DNA of 18,952 nucleotides from Deltaproteobacteria bacterium (GCA_011046295.1 DSAV01000037.1:1-18952), one strand, 5' to 3'. Positions 1 through 6,788 are shown, numbered from the stretch's first letter. Numbers and translations are program-made. The notes: generated by a model not told the origin, from the sequence alone.

Positions 1-43
1 GTTAAGAAACATCATAGAAATGAAGCTCAAAAAGATCACCCGG

Positions 44-118
44 CTTCGGTAACATCTTTTATGAGGCAACGTTTCCTTAAAATGCTATTCCTTCGGTAAC
101 ATTTATTTATGAGGCAAC
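44..118. repeat. Imperfect direct repeat pair, about 28 bp
   Basis: Two copies lie at 44-70 and 91-118. Both begin with the ten bases CTTCGGTAAC and end with ATGAGGCAAC or its one-base-longer equivalent; between these the AT-rich middle differs by a few bases and one indel. The copies are separated by 20 bp of unrelated sequence, giving a 47-bp period. They lie downstream of the minus-strand sugar gene that ends at 141. They do not form an obvious hairpin with a T-tract, so they are not a convincing terminator. The function is unknown, and the array may continue beyond the left edge of the window. Confidence 0.7.
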
Positions 119-140
119 AGGAAGGCGCAACGCTTTGTTT

Positions 141-596
141 TCAGCCGTCTTTTCTGCCCCAATCGTAGGGAATTTCGCTTGTGTGCGCCGGTAGGCGGAA
201 TTCGTCCGGATTTTTGTAATCGTAAACGTGTGTTGTTGTGTTGATCACAACCGCGTCTTCTTCGGAAATGCATTTGAAACCATGAAAAACCAAGGGCGGA
301 ATATGCACCAAAACAGGGTTGTGAACACCAGCGAATATTTCCATTATTTCACGAAAAGTAGGTGATTTTTCGCGTCCGTCATATAAAACAATTTTCATCA
401 TGCCCTTGACCACCGCCATGTTGTCGGCCTGCTTCTTGTGATAATGCCAGCCCTTCACGACGCCGGGATACGCGGTGGTCATATATACCTGGCCGAATTT
501 TTCGAAAAACGTGTCGTCGGCGCGCAGAATTTCCATGAGCCGGCCGCGCTCATCAGGAAGCACTTTAAGCTTTTTAATAATCACTCCGTTAATCAT
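141..596 (-). CDS. dTDP-4-dehydrorhamnose 3,5-epimerase-related cupin (RmlC/WxcM-like)
   Basis: This 151-residue protein looks like a compact RmlC-family cupin acting on a nucleotide-4-keto sugar in the cytoplasm, a step in making deoxysugars for LPS or capsule. What can be seen: DERGRL near residue 16, a GWHYHKKQ segment near residue 50 that matches the catalytic-His strand of RmlC (RGLHYQ in classical enzymes), a PPLVFHGF strand near 100, and a C-terminal PDEFRLP/IPYDW segment typical of the family. Classical RmlC is about 180 residues, so this is a short variant; 3,5-epimerase, 3-epimerase or FdtA-like isomerase activity cannot be told apart by eye. Its ATG overlaps the stop of the upstream nucleotidyltransferase as ATGA, so the two are almost certainly co-translated. 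Confidence 0.8.
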   Translation of the reverse strand: MINGVIIKKLKVLPDERGRLMEILRADDTFFEKFGQVYMTTAYPGVVKGWHYHKKQADNMAVVKGMMKIVLYDGREKSPTFREIMEIFAGVHNPVLVHIPPLVFHGFKCISEEDAVVINTTTHVYDYKNPDEFRLPAHTSEIPYDWGRKDG

Positions 597-1321
597 AATT
601 TGTTTGCTCCCGTTTTAGCTACCCTCTGCCCCGCGGCTTGCAGTGATTCAAACGTGCCCGCGTCCGACCACCAGCCATCCAGCATGTCCCATTCCATTTT
701 TCCTTCTTCAATATAAAAATTATTCACGTCGGTTATTTCCAGTTCGCCGCGCTGTGAGGGCTTCAGCGATTTGATGAATTCAAAAACACGCGCGTCATAC
801 ATGTAAATTCCGGTAACCGCGTAATTCGAGGCGGGCTTTGAGGGTTTTTCTTCGATGCGGATAATTTTTTCTCCGTCAAAAACAGGCACGCCGAATCTCT
901 GCGGATCGGTCACTTCTTTGAGCAAAATCCGCGCCCCTTCTTTCTGCGCGCGAAACTTGTCTGCCGCTTTCCTGATATTTTTTTCGATGATATTGTCTCC
1001 CAGTACCACGATAATTTTATCGTTATCGGCAAAATGTTCGGCAAGCCCCAGCGCCGCGGCAATGCCGCCCTCTCCCTGCTGGTAGGTATAATTAATGTGT
1101 TTCAGGCCAAAATCTTTTCCGTTTTCCAGAAGGCACAAAAAATCACCGGCGTTATTGCCGCCGGTAACAATTAATATTTCTTCCACGCCCGCGCCTACCA
1201 AAGTACGGATGGGGTAATAAATCATCGGCTCATTGTAAACGGGAAGCAGATGCTTGTTGGTAACTTTAGTCAGCGGATGAAGCCTGCTGCCCAATCCTCC
1301 GGCCAGAACAATTCCTTTCAC
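593..1321 (-). CDS. rfbA: Glucose-1-phosphate thymidylyltransferase-type sugar nucleotidyltransferase
   Basis: Predicted to join dTTP (or a related NTP) and glucose-1-phosphate, giving dTDP-glucose, the entry point to dTDP-rhamnose-type sugars. The N-terminus carries the nucleotidyltransferase signature LAGGLGSRLHPLT (residues 6-18) with the downstream K at 23, a GEGGIAAAL segment near 83, and the metal-binding LGDN near 108; EEKPSKP near 157 and the sugar-binding VTGIYMYD near 169 are also family features. At 242 residues it is shorter than E. coli RmlA (about 290) and lacks the C-terminal allosteric helix region, like many anaerobe and spore-coat-type homologues. The start is GTG (1321-1319), chosen because a near-perfect AAGGAGG (1332-1326) sits 4 nt upstream. 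It is the first gene of a two-gene minus-strand unit with the cupin gene. Exact NTP preference is inferred from family. Confidence 0.85.
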   Translation of the reverse strand: MKGIVLAGGLGSRLHPLTKVTNKHLLPVYNEPMIYYPIRTLVGAGVEEILIVTGGNNAGDFLCLLENGKDFGLKHINYTYQQGEGGIAAALGLAEHFADNDKIIVVLGDNIIEKNIRKAADKFRAQKEGARILLKEVTDPQRFGVPVFDGEKIIRIEEKPSKPASNYAVTGIYMYDARVFEFIKSLKPSQRGELEITDVNNFYIEEGKMEWDMLDGWWSDAGTFESLQAAGQRVAKTGANKL

Positions 1322-1434
1322 TGATCCTCCTTATCTCGCTTTTCTGAAGCTTCTTTTCTTGCATATCATATCGCGCATGATGACAGCAATAAATTTCTTT
1401 GCATCTTCCTGAATAATAAGGTAATTATTTTTCT

Positions 1435-2520
1435 ATGAATGACGAGCATTACATGAAATTAGCCTTGTCCCTTGCCCGAAAAGGCCGTGGCTATACCAGC
1501 CCCAACCCGATGGTCGGCGCGCTCATCGTCAAAGATGGACGTATTATCGGAAAAGGTTACCACCAAAGGTGCGGCGACAATCACGCCGAAATAAACGCCA
1601 TTAATAACGCCCGCGAAGATATCGCGGGGTCAACGCTTTATGTTAATCTGGAGCCTTGCTGCCATCACGGCCAGACGCCGCCTTGCACGGAAGTCATCAT
1701 AAAAAATAAAATATCGCGTGTCGTCATCGGCACAATCGACGCCAATCCCCTGGTATCCTGCCGCGGCATCAATCTTCTGGAGCAAAACGGCATCGAAGTC
1801 AAAAGCGGCGTTCTGGAAAATGAGTGCCGCGCGCTGAATGAAATATTTTTTCACTACATGGAAACACAGACGCCCTATGTTACTTTAAAATACGCCCAAA
1901 CCCTGGACGGCCGCATCGCCACCAAAACAGGCCAATCCCGCTGGATTAGCTCAGATAAGTCTCTGCGCTTTGTTCATAAACTGCGCGCGCAGCATGACGC
2001 GATTCTTGTCGGAATCAATACCGTTCTTCAGGACAATCCCGAACTTACCGTCAGGCGCCTGCGCGGGCGCAATCCGCTGCGCGTCGTGGTGGATTCCAAC
2101 TTAAGAATATTGGAGCGGGCGAGAGTTTTACAAAATATGGATATGGCAAAAACATTGATTGCCACCACTAAAAAGCAAAGTGATCCGAAATTCAAAAAAA
2201 TTGCCGCCAGCGGCGCTTTCGTGCTGACCTGCCGCGCCACTGAGAAAGGCCTTGTTGACCTGAAAGATTTGTTCAGAAAGCTCGCCGCGCGCAATATTTC
2301 TTCTATTCTTGTTGAGGGGGGCACACGAATTATCACTTCCCTGTTGAAAAAAAATCTGGCACAGCGCTTGGTGGTTGTAATCGCGCCGAAAATTCTGGGA
2401 AAAGGAATCGAGGCAGTCGGTGACTTGAATATCCGCCACCTGGAGAAAGCAAAAATTTTGTCAATTAGAAAAATATCCCAAAGCGCTCAGGATATAATTG
2501 TAGATTGCCGACTGACTTAA
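1435..2520 (+). CDS. ribD: Bifunctional riboflavin biosynthesis protein RibD (deaminase/reductase)
   Basis: A 361-residue protein that performs two consecutive cytosolic steps of riboflavin synthesis: deamination of the pyrimidinone intermediate, then NADPH-dependent reduction of its ribosyl side chain. The N-terminal deaminase domain (about 1-145) has the zinc motif HAE near residue 50 and PCCHHGQTPPC near 75-85. The C-terminal reductase domain (about 146-361) begins with LKYAQTLDGRIAT and includes SRWISS and VEGGTRI. Length matches the family (about 360-370). No other rib gene is in the window and no FMN-riboswitch-like leader is visible in the 113-bp gap upstream. It is followed after 22 bp by a NusG paralogue on the same strand, so the two are probably co-transcribed. 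The Shine-Dalgarno is weak (AAGG about 12 nt before ATG). Confidence 0.95.
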   Translation: MNDEHYMKLALSLARKGRGYTSPNPMVGALIVKDGRIIGKGYHQRCGDNHAEINAINNAREDIAGSTLYVNLEPCCHHGQTPPCTEVIIKNKISRVVIGTIDANPLVSCRGINLLEQNGIEVKSGVLENECRALNEIFFHYMETQTPYVTLKYAQTLDGRIATKTGQSRWISSDKSLRFVHKLRAQHDAILVGINTVLQDNPELTVRRLRGRNPLRVVVDSNLRILERARVLQNMDMAKTLIATTKKQSDPKFKKIAASGAFVLTCRATEKGLVDLKDLFRKLAARNISSILVEGGTRIITSLLKKNLAQRLVVVIAPKILGKGIEAVGDLNIRHLEKAKILSIRKISQSAQDIIVDCRLT

Positions 2521-2542
2521 ACAAAATTACCGGATACTTATC

Positions 2543-3052
2543 ATGCCCTGGTACGCCGTACATACAAGAAGCCGCCATGAATATAAAGTTAAAACAAGCC
2601 TTGTTCAAAAAGGCATAAATGCCTTTTTGCCGGAAATCGAAGTGCCAAGCAAACGCAAAGACCGTAAAAAGAAAATCAACATTCCTCTTTTTTCCGGCTA
2701 TCTATTCTTCGAAACTTCTTTCCTGGATAACGAAACTAAATTAGCCGTCTTGAAAACTTTCGGTGTCGTGCGCATTTTGGGTAAAAAAGACACTTTCGAA
2801 CCGCTTCCTGTTCCTGAAAATAAAATTGCGGCCATCCGCAGGCTCGTGGAAACAAAAGCGCAGATTTTTGAAGTGCGCTCACCTAAAGTGGGGGAACCAG
2901 CGCGCATCATTGATGGTCCTTTCGCGGGCATTGAAGGTATCGTCGTCAGCAGAAACGCTCAAAAAGAACTTTTTGTCGTTACTATTGAAATTTTACAGCG
3001 CTGCGTCGCCGTCAAACTGGAAGGTCTTCAGGTTGCCCGGCTCCAGGCATAA
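2543..3052 (+). CDS. NusG-family transcription antitermination factor (UpxY/RfaH-like paralogue)
   Basis: A 169-residue specialised NusG paralogue. The N-terminal NGN domain (about 1-100) opens with WYAVHTRSRHE, the classic start of NusG/RfaH/UpxY proteins, and contains FLPEIEVPSKRKDRKK and the LFSGYLFF strand that contacts RNA polymerase. A KOW domain follows at about 117-150 (GEPARIIDGPFAGIEGIV). Housekeeping NusG normally sits beside secE and rplK; here the neighbours are ribD and polysaccharide genes, so a dedicated elongation factor for a long surface-polysaccharide operon is the best inference. Such factors in Bacteroides (UpxY) and enterics (RfaH) act on a specific operon leader; no target element was identified here. 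It starts 22 bp after ribD. A weak GGA precedes the ATG. Confidence 0.85.
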   Translation: MPWYAVHTRSRHEYKVKTSLVQKGINAFLPEIEVPSKRKDRKKKINIPLFSGYLFFETSFLDNETKLAVLKTFGVVRILGKKDTFEPLPVPENKIAAIRRLVETKAQIFEVRSPKVGEPARIIDGPFAGIEGIVVSRNAQKELFVVTIEILQRCVAVKLEGLQVARLQA

Positions 3053-3146
3053 GGCAACACAATTATAATACTTGACTTTCCGGCCGTTATGCGCAAAAAA
3101 GTTTGCTCCGGAAATATTTTCCGCGGTTTATTATAGGGGATTTTTT

Positions 3147-3356
3147 TTGAAAGGATATATAAAAATTAACAAAGAGCTGTGCAAGGAATGCCATTTGTGC
3201 ATCAATTTCTGCCCCAACGGCCACATTATTCCCGGAAAAGAATACAACTCTCAGGGATACCGTTCCGTCTGCACCGACGCGAAAAAAGAATGTAACGGCT
3301 GTGCTTTATGCGCCACAATGTGTCCGGACATCGCCATCGAGGTTTACCGTGAATAA
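3147..3356 (+). CDS. korD: 2-oxoacid:ferredoxin oxidoreductase, ferredoxin-type delta subunit
   Basis: A 69-residue ferredoxin carrying electrons from the thiamine-dependent catalytic subunits to an external ferredoxin. Two complete 4Fe-4S motifs of the C-x2-C-x2-C-x3-C-P form are visible: CKECHLCINFCP near residue 12 and CNGCALCATMCP near residue 51. The TTG start at 3147 is chosen because AGGGGA (3135-3140) lies 6 nt upstream and the protein then begins just before the first cluster, as in related delta subunits; the longer in-frame reading back to 3072 adds unconserved residues. The end overlaps the start of the alpha-subunit gene by 8 bases, a sign of translational coupling. First gene of a korDABC operon. 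Confidence 0.88.
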   Translation: MKGYIKINKELCKECHLCINFCPNGHIIPGKEYNSQGYRSVCTDAKKECNGCALCATMCPDIAIEVYRE

Positions 3357-4404
3357 AGTCTTAATGTCGGGAAATGATATTATCGGGGAAGCGGCCATTC
3401 GCGCGGGATGCCGTTTCTACGCCGGATATCCCATCACACCGCAAAATGAACTCACTGAATATATGGCCGAACACATGCGCAATGCCGACGGAGGCGTTTT
3501 TATCCAGTCGGAAAGTGAAGTCGCGGCGATTCACATGGTCATCGGCGCTTCTTCCGCCGGCGCCAGAGTAATGACTTCATCTTCCAGCCCCGGAATTTCC
3601 CTCAAACAGGAAGGTATTTCTTCGATGGCGGCCTGCGAACTTCCAGGCGTTATCGTTAACATCATGCGCGGAGGCCCCGGCCTGGGAAATATCCGTCCCT
3701 CCCAGGGTGATTATTTTCAGGCGACACGCGGCGGCGGCCACGGAGATTACCGTACCATCGTTTTGGCGCCCGCCACCTGCCAGGAACTTGCGGATTTGAC
3801 TATGGATGCCTTTGATCTGGCGGACAAGTACCGCACACCGGTGATGATTCTTGCCGACGGCATGATGGGACAAATGATGGAGCCGGTGGTTTTCAAAAAA
3901 ACCCGGCCGCGCCGGTTTTCCGAAAAATTCATGCTGCGCGGCGCGGGAGACGGCCCGAGCAGATTCATCCGCGGCCTGCTTTTGGATCCCATCGACGCCG
4001 AAGAACACAACTGGAAACTTGCCCGGAAATACGAAGTAATTGTGAAAAACGAAACCCTGCGCGACGAGCATGATACCGAAGACGCGGAAATGGTCATTGT
4101 CGCTTACGGTACTGCTGCACGCATCGCGCGCGGCGCGATCAAGCGCCTGCGTGAACACGGCATGAAGGTCGGCCTTTTCCGTCCGGTGACTCTCTGGCCG
4201 TTTCCCGAATCAGAGCTGCGCGCTCTTTCGAATAAGGTCAAAAGTTTTCTCGTTTTTGAAATGAGCACCGGGCAGATGATTGATGACGTGCGTCTTGCAC
4301 TGCAGGGATACGCGGATACAGGTTTTCACGGAAGGCCCGGCGGCGCGGTACCAACTCCGGCGGAACTGGCCAATGTGATCGCGCGACATTATAAAAAGGA
4401 TTGA
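3349..4404 (+). CDS. korA: 2-oxoacid:ferredoxin oxidoreductase, alpha subunit
   Basis: A 351-residue alpha subunit of a CoA-acylating 2-oxoacid:ferredoxin oxidoreductase (KorA/VorB class), which oxidatively decarboxylates a 2-oxoacid to acyl-CoA and CO2 and reduces ferredoxin. Diagnostic segments are LMSGNDIIGEAAIRAGC at the N-terminus, GYPITPQNELTEYM near residue 28, and the GGPGLGNIRPSQGDYFQ loop near 107; the C-terminal part has the VAYGTAARIARGAI domain-II motif. The GTG start at 3349 is supported by GAGG (3339-3342) 6 nt upstream and by the usual start of the family just before LMSGN. Substrate (2-oxoglutarate versus branched-chain 2-oxoacids) cannot be decided by eye; the D-A-B-C gene order and small separate subunits fit both KOR and VOR. 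Confidence 0.9.
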   Translation: MNKVLMSGNDIIGEAAIRAGCRFYAGYPITPQNELTEYMAEHMRNADGGVFIQSESEVAAIHMVIGASSAGARVMTSSSSPGISLKQEGISSMAACELPGVIVNIMRGGPGLGNIRPSQGDYFQATRGGGHGDYRTIVLAPATCQELADLTMDAFDLADKYRTPVMILADGMMGQMMEPVVFKKTRPRRFSEKFMLRGAGDGPSRFIRGLLLDPIDAEEHNWKLARKYEVIVKNETLRDEHDTEDAEMVIVAYGTAARIARGAIKRLREHGMKVGLFRPVTLWPFPESELRALSNKVKSFLVFEMSTGQMIDDVRLALQGYADTGFHGRPGGAVPTPAELANVIARHYKKD

Positions 4405-4424
4405 TCAAATATTTGGAAATATAA

Positions 4425-5195
4425 ATGCCGAAAATAATATTTAAACGCCCAAAAAGTATCAAAGAAAATATTTTTCATTATTGCCCCGGTTGCGGGCACA
4501 GTATCGCGCACCGTCTCATTACGGAAGTTATCGACGAAACGGGCATCAGAGGCATAACCATCGGCGTGCCTCCGGCCGGCTGCGCGGTTCTGGCTTACAA
4601 CTACTTTGATGTCGATATGATTGAGGCGCAGCACGGGCGGGGGCCGGCAACAGCTTCCGGTATCAAGCGCGTACTGCCGGACCGCATTGTATTCTCATAT
4701 CAGGGAGACGGAGACCTGGCGGCCATCGGCATCGCTGAGAGTTTTCACGCGGCAAACCGCGGTGAAAACATTACCGTGTTTTTCATCAATAACGCGGTCT
4801 ACGGCATGACCGGGGGACAAATGGCGCCTACCACGATACTGGAGCAGAAAACAACCACAACGCCGGCCGGAAGACATAAAATTCTGGACGGATATCCGGT
4901 AAAAGTTTGTGAGCTTTTATCAAATCTAAAGGGTGTAGCTTACGCTCAGAGATGCACTGTGACATCACCCGCGCAGGTCAATAAAACAAAAAAGGCCATC
5001 AGAAAAGCCTTCCAATGCCAAAAAGATTCTCTGGGTTTTTCTCTGGTCGAGATTCTCTCGCCCTGCCCGACAAACTGGAAGAAGAGCCCCATAGACTCGT
5101 GCAGATGGATTGACGAGGTAATGAGCAAGGAATTTCCCCTGGGCGTATTTAAGGATGACACGGTAAAGACGGACAAAAACGCGGAGGCTGTTTAA
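4425..5195 (+). CDS. korB: 2-oxoacid:ferredoxin oxidoreductase, beta (thiamine diphosphate) subunit
   Basis: A 256-residue beta subunit that binds thiamine diphosphate and Mg2+ at the active site. Seen near the start is HYCPGCGHSIAHRL, the CxxCGH-type segment of KorB/VorA proteins, followed by PPAGCAVLAYNYFD. The ThDP fold signature is GDGDLAAIGIAESFHAA (from about residue 91) ending in FFINN, followed by the YGMTGGQMAPTT loop that is strongly conserved in this family. It begins 20 bp after korA with a modest GGA 7 nt upstream, and korC starts 3 bp after its stop, so the three catalytic subunits are made from one mRNA. Length is normal for the four-subunit class (about 250-280). Confidence 0.9.
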   Translation: MPKIIFKRPKSIKENIFHYCPGCGHSIAHRLITEVIDETGIRGITIGVPPAGCAVLAYNYFDVDMIEAQHGRGPATASGIKRVLPDRIVFSYQGDGDLAAIGIAESFHAANRGENITVFFINNAVYGMTGGQMAPTTILEQKTTTTPAGRHKILDGYPVKVCELLSNLKGVAYAQRCTVTSPAQVNKTKKAIRKAFQCQKDSLGFSLVEILSPCPTNWKKSPIDSCRWIDEVMSKEFPLGVFKDDTVKTDKNAEAV

Positions 5196-5198
5196 TTT

Positions 5199-5738
5199 AT
5201 GGCAACCAAAGCTATTTTCTCCGGATTCGGCGGACAGGGAGTTTTGATGATGGGTTACAGCCTCGCCCACAGCGCGATGAGTAAGGGCTACCATGTAACT
5301 TATCTGCCTTCGTATGGAGCTGAAGTAAGAGGTGGAACTGCTAATTGTACCGTAGCAATAGCTGAAGAGGAAATTGCTTCTCCTATTGCTTCTGAACCAG
5401 ATTATCTGGTAGCAATGAACTCTCCTTCCCTGTTTACTTTCCAAAACAAGATAAGTTCAGGCGGAGTAATTTTTCTTAATTCTTCCATTGTCAAGGAGCT
5501 TCCCAACCGGTCGGATATTGATTTGTGCGCCGTACCCTGCGTTGATATGGCCCAGGATCTGGGCAATAGCCGAGTGGCCAATATAATAATGATGGGAGCG
5601 TTTATCAGAAAAACCGGGATCGTCACCTCCGAAATTTATCTGAAAAGCCTGGAAACAATTTTCGGCAGGAGAAAAAAAGCTGCGACGGAAATAAACCACC
5701 AGGCTTTTGCCGTTGGTTTCGATTACCTTAAGGACTGA
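5199..5738 (+). CDS. korC: 2-oxoacid:ferredoxin oxidoreductase, gamma subunit
   Basis: A 179-residue gamma subunit (pyruvate/ketoisovalerate oxidoreductase gamma domain), which helps form the CoA-binding part of the complex. The N-terminus has the hallmark FSGFGGQGVLMMGYSLA, and a second conserved block is LPSYGAEVRGGTANCTVAI (residues about 36-54). A GGAGG Shine-Dalgarno (5183-5187) lies inside the end of korB, 11 nt before the ATG, consistent with coupled translation. It closes the korDABC set and is followed after 13 bp by the ACT-domain gene. The stretch around 5290-5410 looks somewhat more AT-rich than the rest of the operon, but not enough to claim transfer. Confidence 0.9.
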   Translation: MATKAIFSGFGGQGVLMMGYSLAHSAMSKGYHVTYLPSYGAEVRGGTANCTVAIAEEEIASPIASEPDYLVAMNSPSLFTFQNKISSGGVIFLNSSIVKELPNRSDIDLCAVPCVDMAQDLGNSRVANIIMMGAFIRKTGIVTSEIYLKSLETIFGRRKKAATEINHQAFAVGFDYLKD

Positions 5739-5751
5739 TAAGGATATAACC

Positions 5752-6183
5752 ATGGCCGTAAAACAAATTTCGGTTCTGCTGGGCAACGTGCCCGGTTCTT
5801 TTGCCAGGCTTACTCATATTCTGGATTCCGAAGATATCAGTACCAAGGCTGTTTCCGCGGCAAGCACGGCCAAAGACAGCACGGTACGCCTGGTAGTCAA
5901 CGACCCTGACCGCGCGGCTGCGGTTTTGAAAAGCTTTAATTTCAACTTTGAAGTTACACCGGTGCTGGCCGCCGAAGTTCCCCTGCACTCAGGCGGTATG
6001 AACGCCATACTCAAACCGCTGGCTAATGCAAATGTCAATATCCATTATCTTTACACAACCATCAATCGCATCGGAAAAGAGACGATCGTCATTCTCGGTG
6101 TGGATAAGCTTGACGATGCCCGGGAAATCCTGACTCAAAACTGGATTACTCTCATCGACGAAGAAATTTATTCAATTCCTTAA
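5752..6183 (+). CDS. Double ACT-domain protein, putative amino-acid or ligand sensor
   Basis: A 143-residue protein made of two consecutive ACT-type folds with no catalytic domain. The first starts at ISVLLGNVPGSFARLTHIL (residues about 5-23), the standard ACT opening with Pro-Gly before the first helix; the second starts near AAEVPLHSGGMNAILKPLANANVNIHYLYTT (about 79-110). ACT domains usually bind amino acids at their interfaces, so a ligand-binding or regulatory role is inferred; the ligand is not known. The ATG at 5752 is preferred over upstream in-frame codons because AAGGA lies 7 nt before it and the ACT fold then begins at once. It sits 13 bp after korC, so it is very likely part of the kor operon. 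In other anaerobes, similar stand-alone ACT proteins lie beside phenylacetate-CoA-ligase and indolepyruvate-oxidoreductase genes. Confidence 0.8.
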   Translation: MAVKQISVLLGNVPGSFARLTHILDSEDISTKAVSAASTAKDSTVRLVVNDPDRAAAVLKSFNFNFEVTPVLAAEVPLHSGGMNAILKPLANANVNIHYLYTTINRIGKETIVILGVDKLDDAREILTQNWITLIDEEIYSIP

Positions 6184-6199
6184 GCATTTTTTGCCAGAT

Positions 6200-6607
6200 A
6201 TGCCTGTATCCGCTGAAAAAGAAAAAGCCCTTGCTGAAAGAATGGCAAGCCTTGGCGTTTCGGAAAGCGATTTTGAGGAATCATTTATCCGTTCCTCCGG
6301 GCCGGGAGGGCAGAAAGTCAATAAAAGTTCAACGCAGGTTCATCTTGTTCATGTTCCCACAGGTCTTTCCGTGAAATGCCAGCGCGAACGCTCGCAGAGC
6401 CTTAATCGATTTTTGGCGCGACGTTTACTGCTCGATAAGATCGAAACACGGCAAAAAGGTTTTGTGGAAGAAAAAAAGAAAATCCGGGAAAAAATCCGCC
6501 GGCAAAAAAGAAAAAGAAGCAAAAAAGCGAAAGAAAAAATTCTTGCCGCTAAACACAAGAGAACAAAAACCAAGTCGCTGCGCGGCAAAGTCAACATGGA
6601 TGAATAG
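6200..6607 (+). CDS. GGQ-containing release-factor-like ribosome rescue protein
   Basis: A 135-residue, very basic protein containing only the catalytic domain of class-I release factors. The peptidyl-tRNA hydrolysis motif is GPGGQKVNKSS with GGQ at residues 36-38, followed by VHVPTGLSVKCQRERSQSLNR, the RF1/RF2-type continuation. There is no codon-recognition domain. From about residue 90 to the end it is a Lys/Arg-rich helix-forming tail (22 of the last 46 residues are K or R), as in stalled-ribosome rescue factors. The architecture is closer to mitochondrial mtRF-R (C12orf65) than to ArfB/YaeJ, whose post-GGQ sequence differs. The ATG at 6200 is used; an in-frame TTG at 6191 is possible, and neither has a clear Shine-Dalgarno. 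It follows the ACT gene by 16 bp. Confidence 0.82.
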   Translation: MPVSAEKEKALAERMASLGVSESDFEESFIRSSGPGGQKVNKSSTQVHLVHVPTGLSVKCQRERSQSLNRFLARRLLLDKIETRQKGFVEEKKKIREKIRRQKRKRSKKAKEKILAAKHKRTKTKSLRGKVNMDE

Positions 6608-6644
6608 AATTTTATTGTCCCCGCTTCACTCCGTTCGCCCGATT

Positions 6645-6697
6645 AATTCGACTTGCGAATTTCAATACGCTACGCTTTTGAAATTCGAGTTTCATTG
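6645..6697. repeat. 53-bp palindromic repeat, copy 1
   Basis: First of two near-identical copies (2 mismatches in 53 bases with the copy at 6736-6788). It contains a perfect 10-bp inverted repeat, CGAATTTCAA at 6656-6665 and TTGAAATTCG at 6678-6687, around a 12-nt loop that begins as a tandem TACGC-TACGC. ACT/AGT just outside the stem can extend it past a 2-nt bulge. A competing 6-bp stem, AATTCG (6645-6650) with CGAATT (6656-6661), shares the left arm, so two alternative folds are possible. It resembles REP/MITE-like intergenic palindromes. Confidence 0.9.
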
Positions 6698-6701
6698 CCA
6701 C

Positions 6702-6731
6702 GGGCATCTTCTATGCCCTCCGCTTATGCGG
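6702..6731. other. Two small hairpins between the 53-bp repeats
   Basis: Between the two repeat copies are two perfect short stem-loops back to back: GGGCAT-CTTCT-ATGCCC (6702-6718, 6-bp stem, 5-nt loop) and CCGC-TTAT-GCGG (6720-6731, 4-bp stem, 4-nt loop). With the flanking repeats they form a run of four hairpins, with the atpE terminator next in line. Neither has a T-tract, so they are not terminators on their own. Confidence 0.6.
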
Positions 6732-6735
6732 GATC

Positions 6736-6788
6736 AATTCGACTTGCGAATTTCAATACGCTGCGCTTTTGAAATTCGAGTCTCATTG
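6736..6788. repeat. 53-bp palindromic repeat, copy 2
   Basis: Second copy of the element at 6645-6697, in the same orientation. The 10-bp stem arms are identical in both copies; one of the two differences falls in the loop (TACGCTGCGC instead of TACGCTACGC) and the other outside the stem. The sparing of the stem is what would be expected if the structure matters, though two changes are too few to prove it. It lies 1 bp from the A-tract of the atpE terminator. Confidence 0.9.

Noticed and set aside
44..118. Possible CRISPR array
   Set aside because: There are only two imperfect repeats with a 20-bp spacer and an internal indel, with no cas genes nearby; the spacing and degeneracy do not fit a CRISPR.
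1322..1434. FMN riboswitch upstream of ribD
   Set aside because: The gap is only 113 bp and lacks the conserved RFN-element blocks; nothing beyond a weak Shine-Dalgarno and the strong one for the divergent rfbA was seen.
3064..3069. TATAAT between the nusG-like gene and korD as a promoter
   Set aside because: No acceptable -35 lies 15-19 bp upstream, and a TTGACT at 3072-3077 has no -10 at the right distance. A promoter probably exists nearby but could not be placed.
3577..4158. 193-codon open frame on the minus strand inside korA
   Set aside because: It is fully antisense to a clear alpha subunit, its translation has no recognisable domain, and other minus-strand frames of similar length occur opposite most genes in this GC-biased sequence.
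5280..5410. AT-rich patch in korC as a sign of recent recombination
   Set aside because: The reading frame and conserved motifs are intact and the shift is short; without a computed composition profile it cannot be supported.
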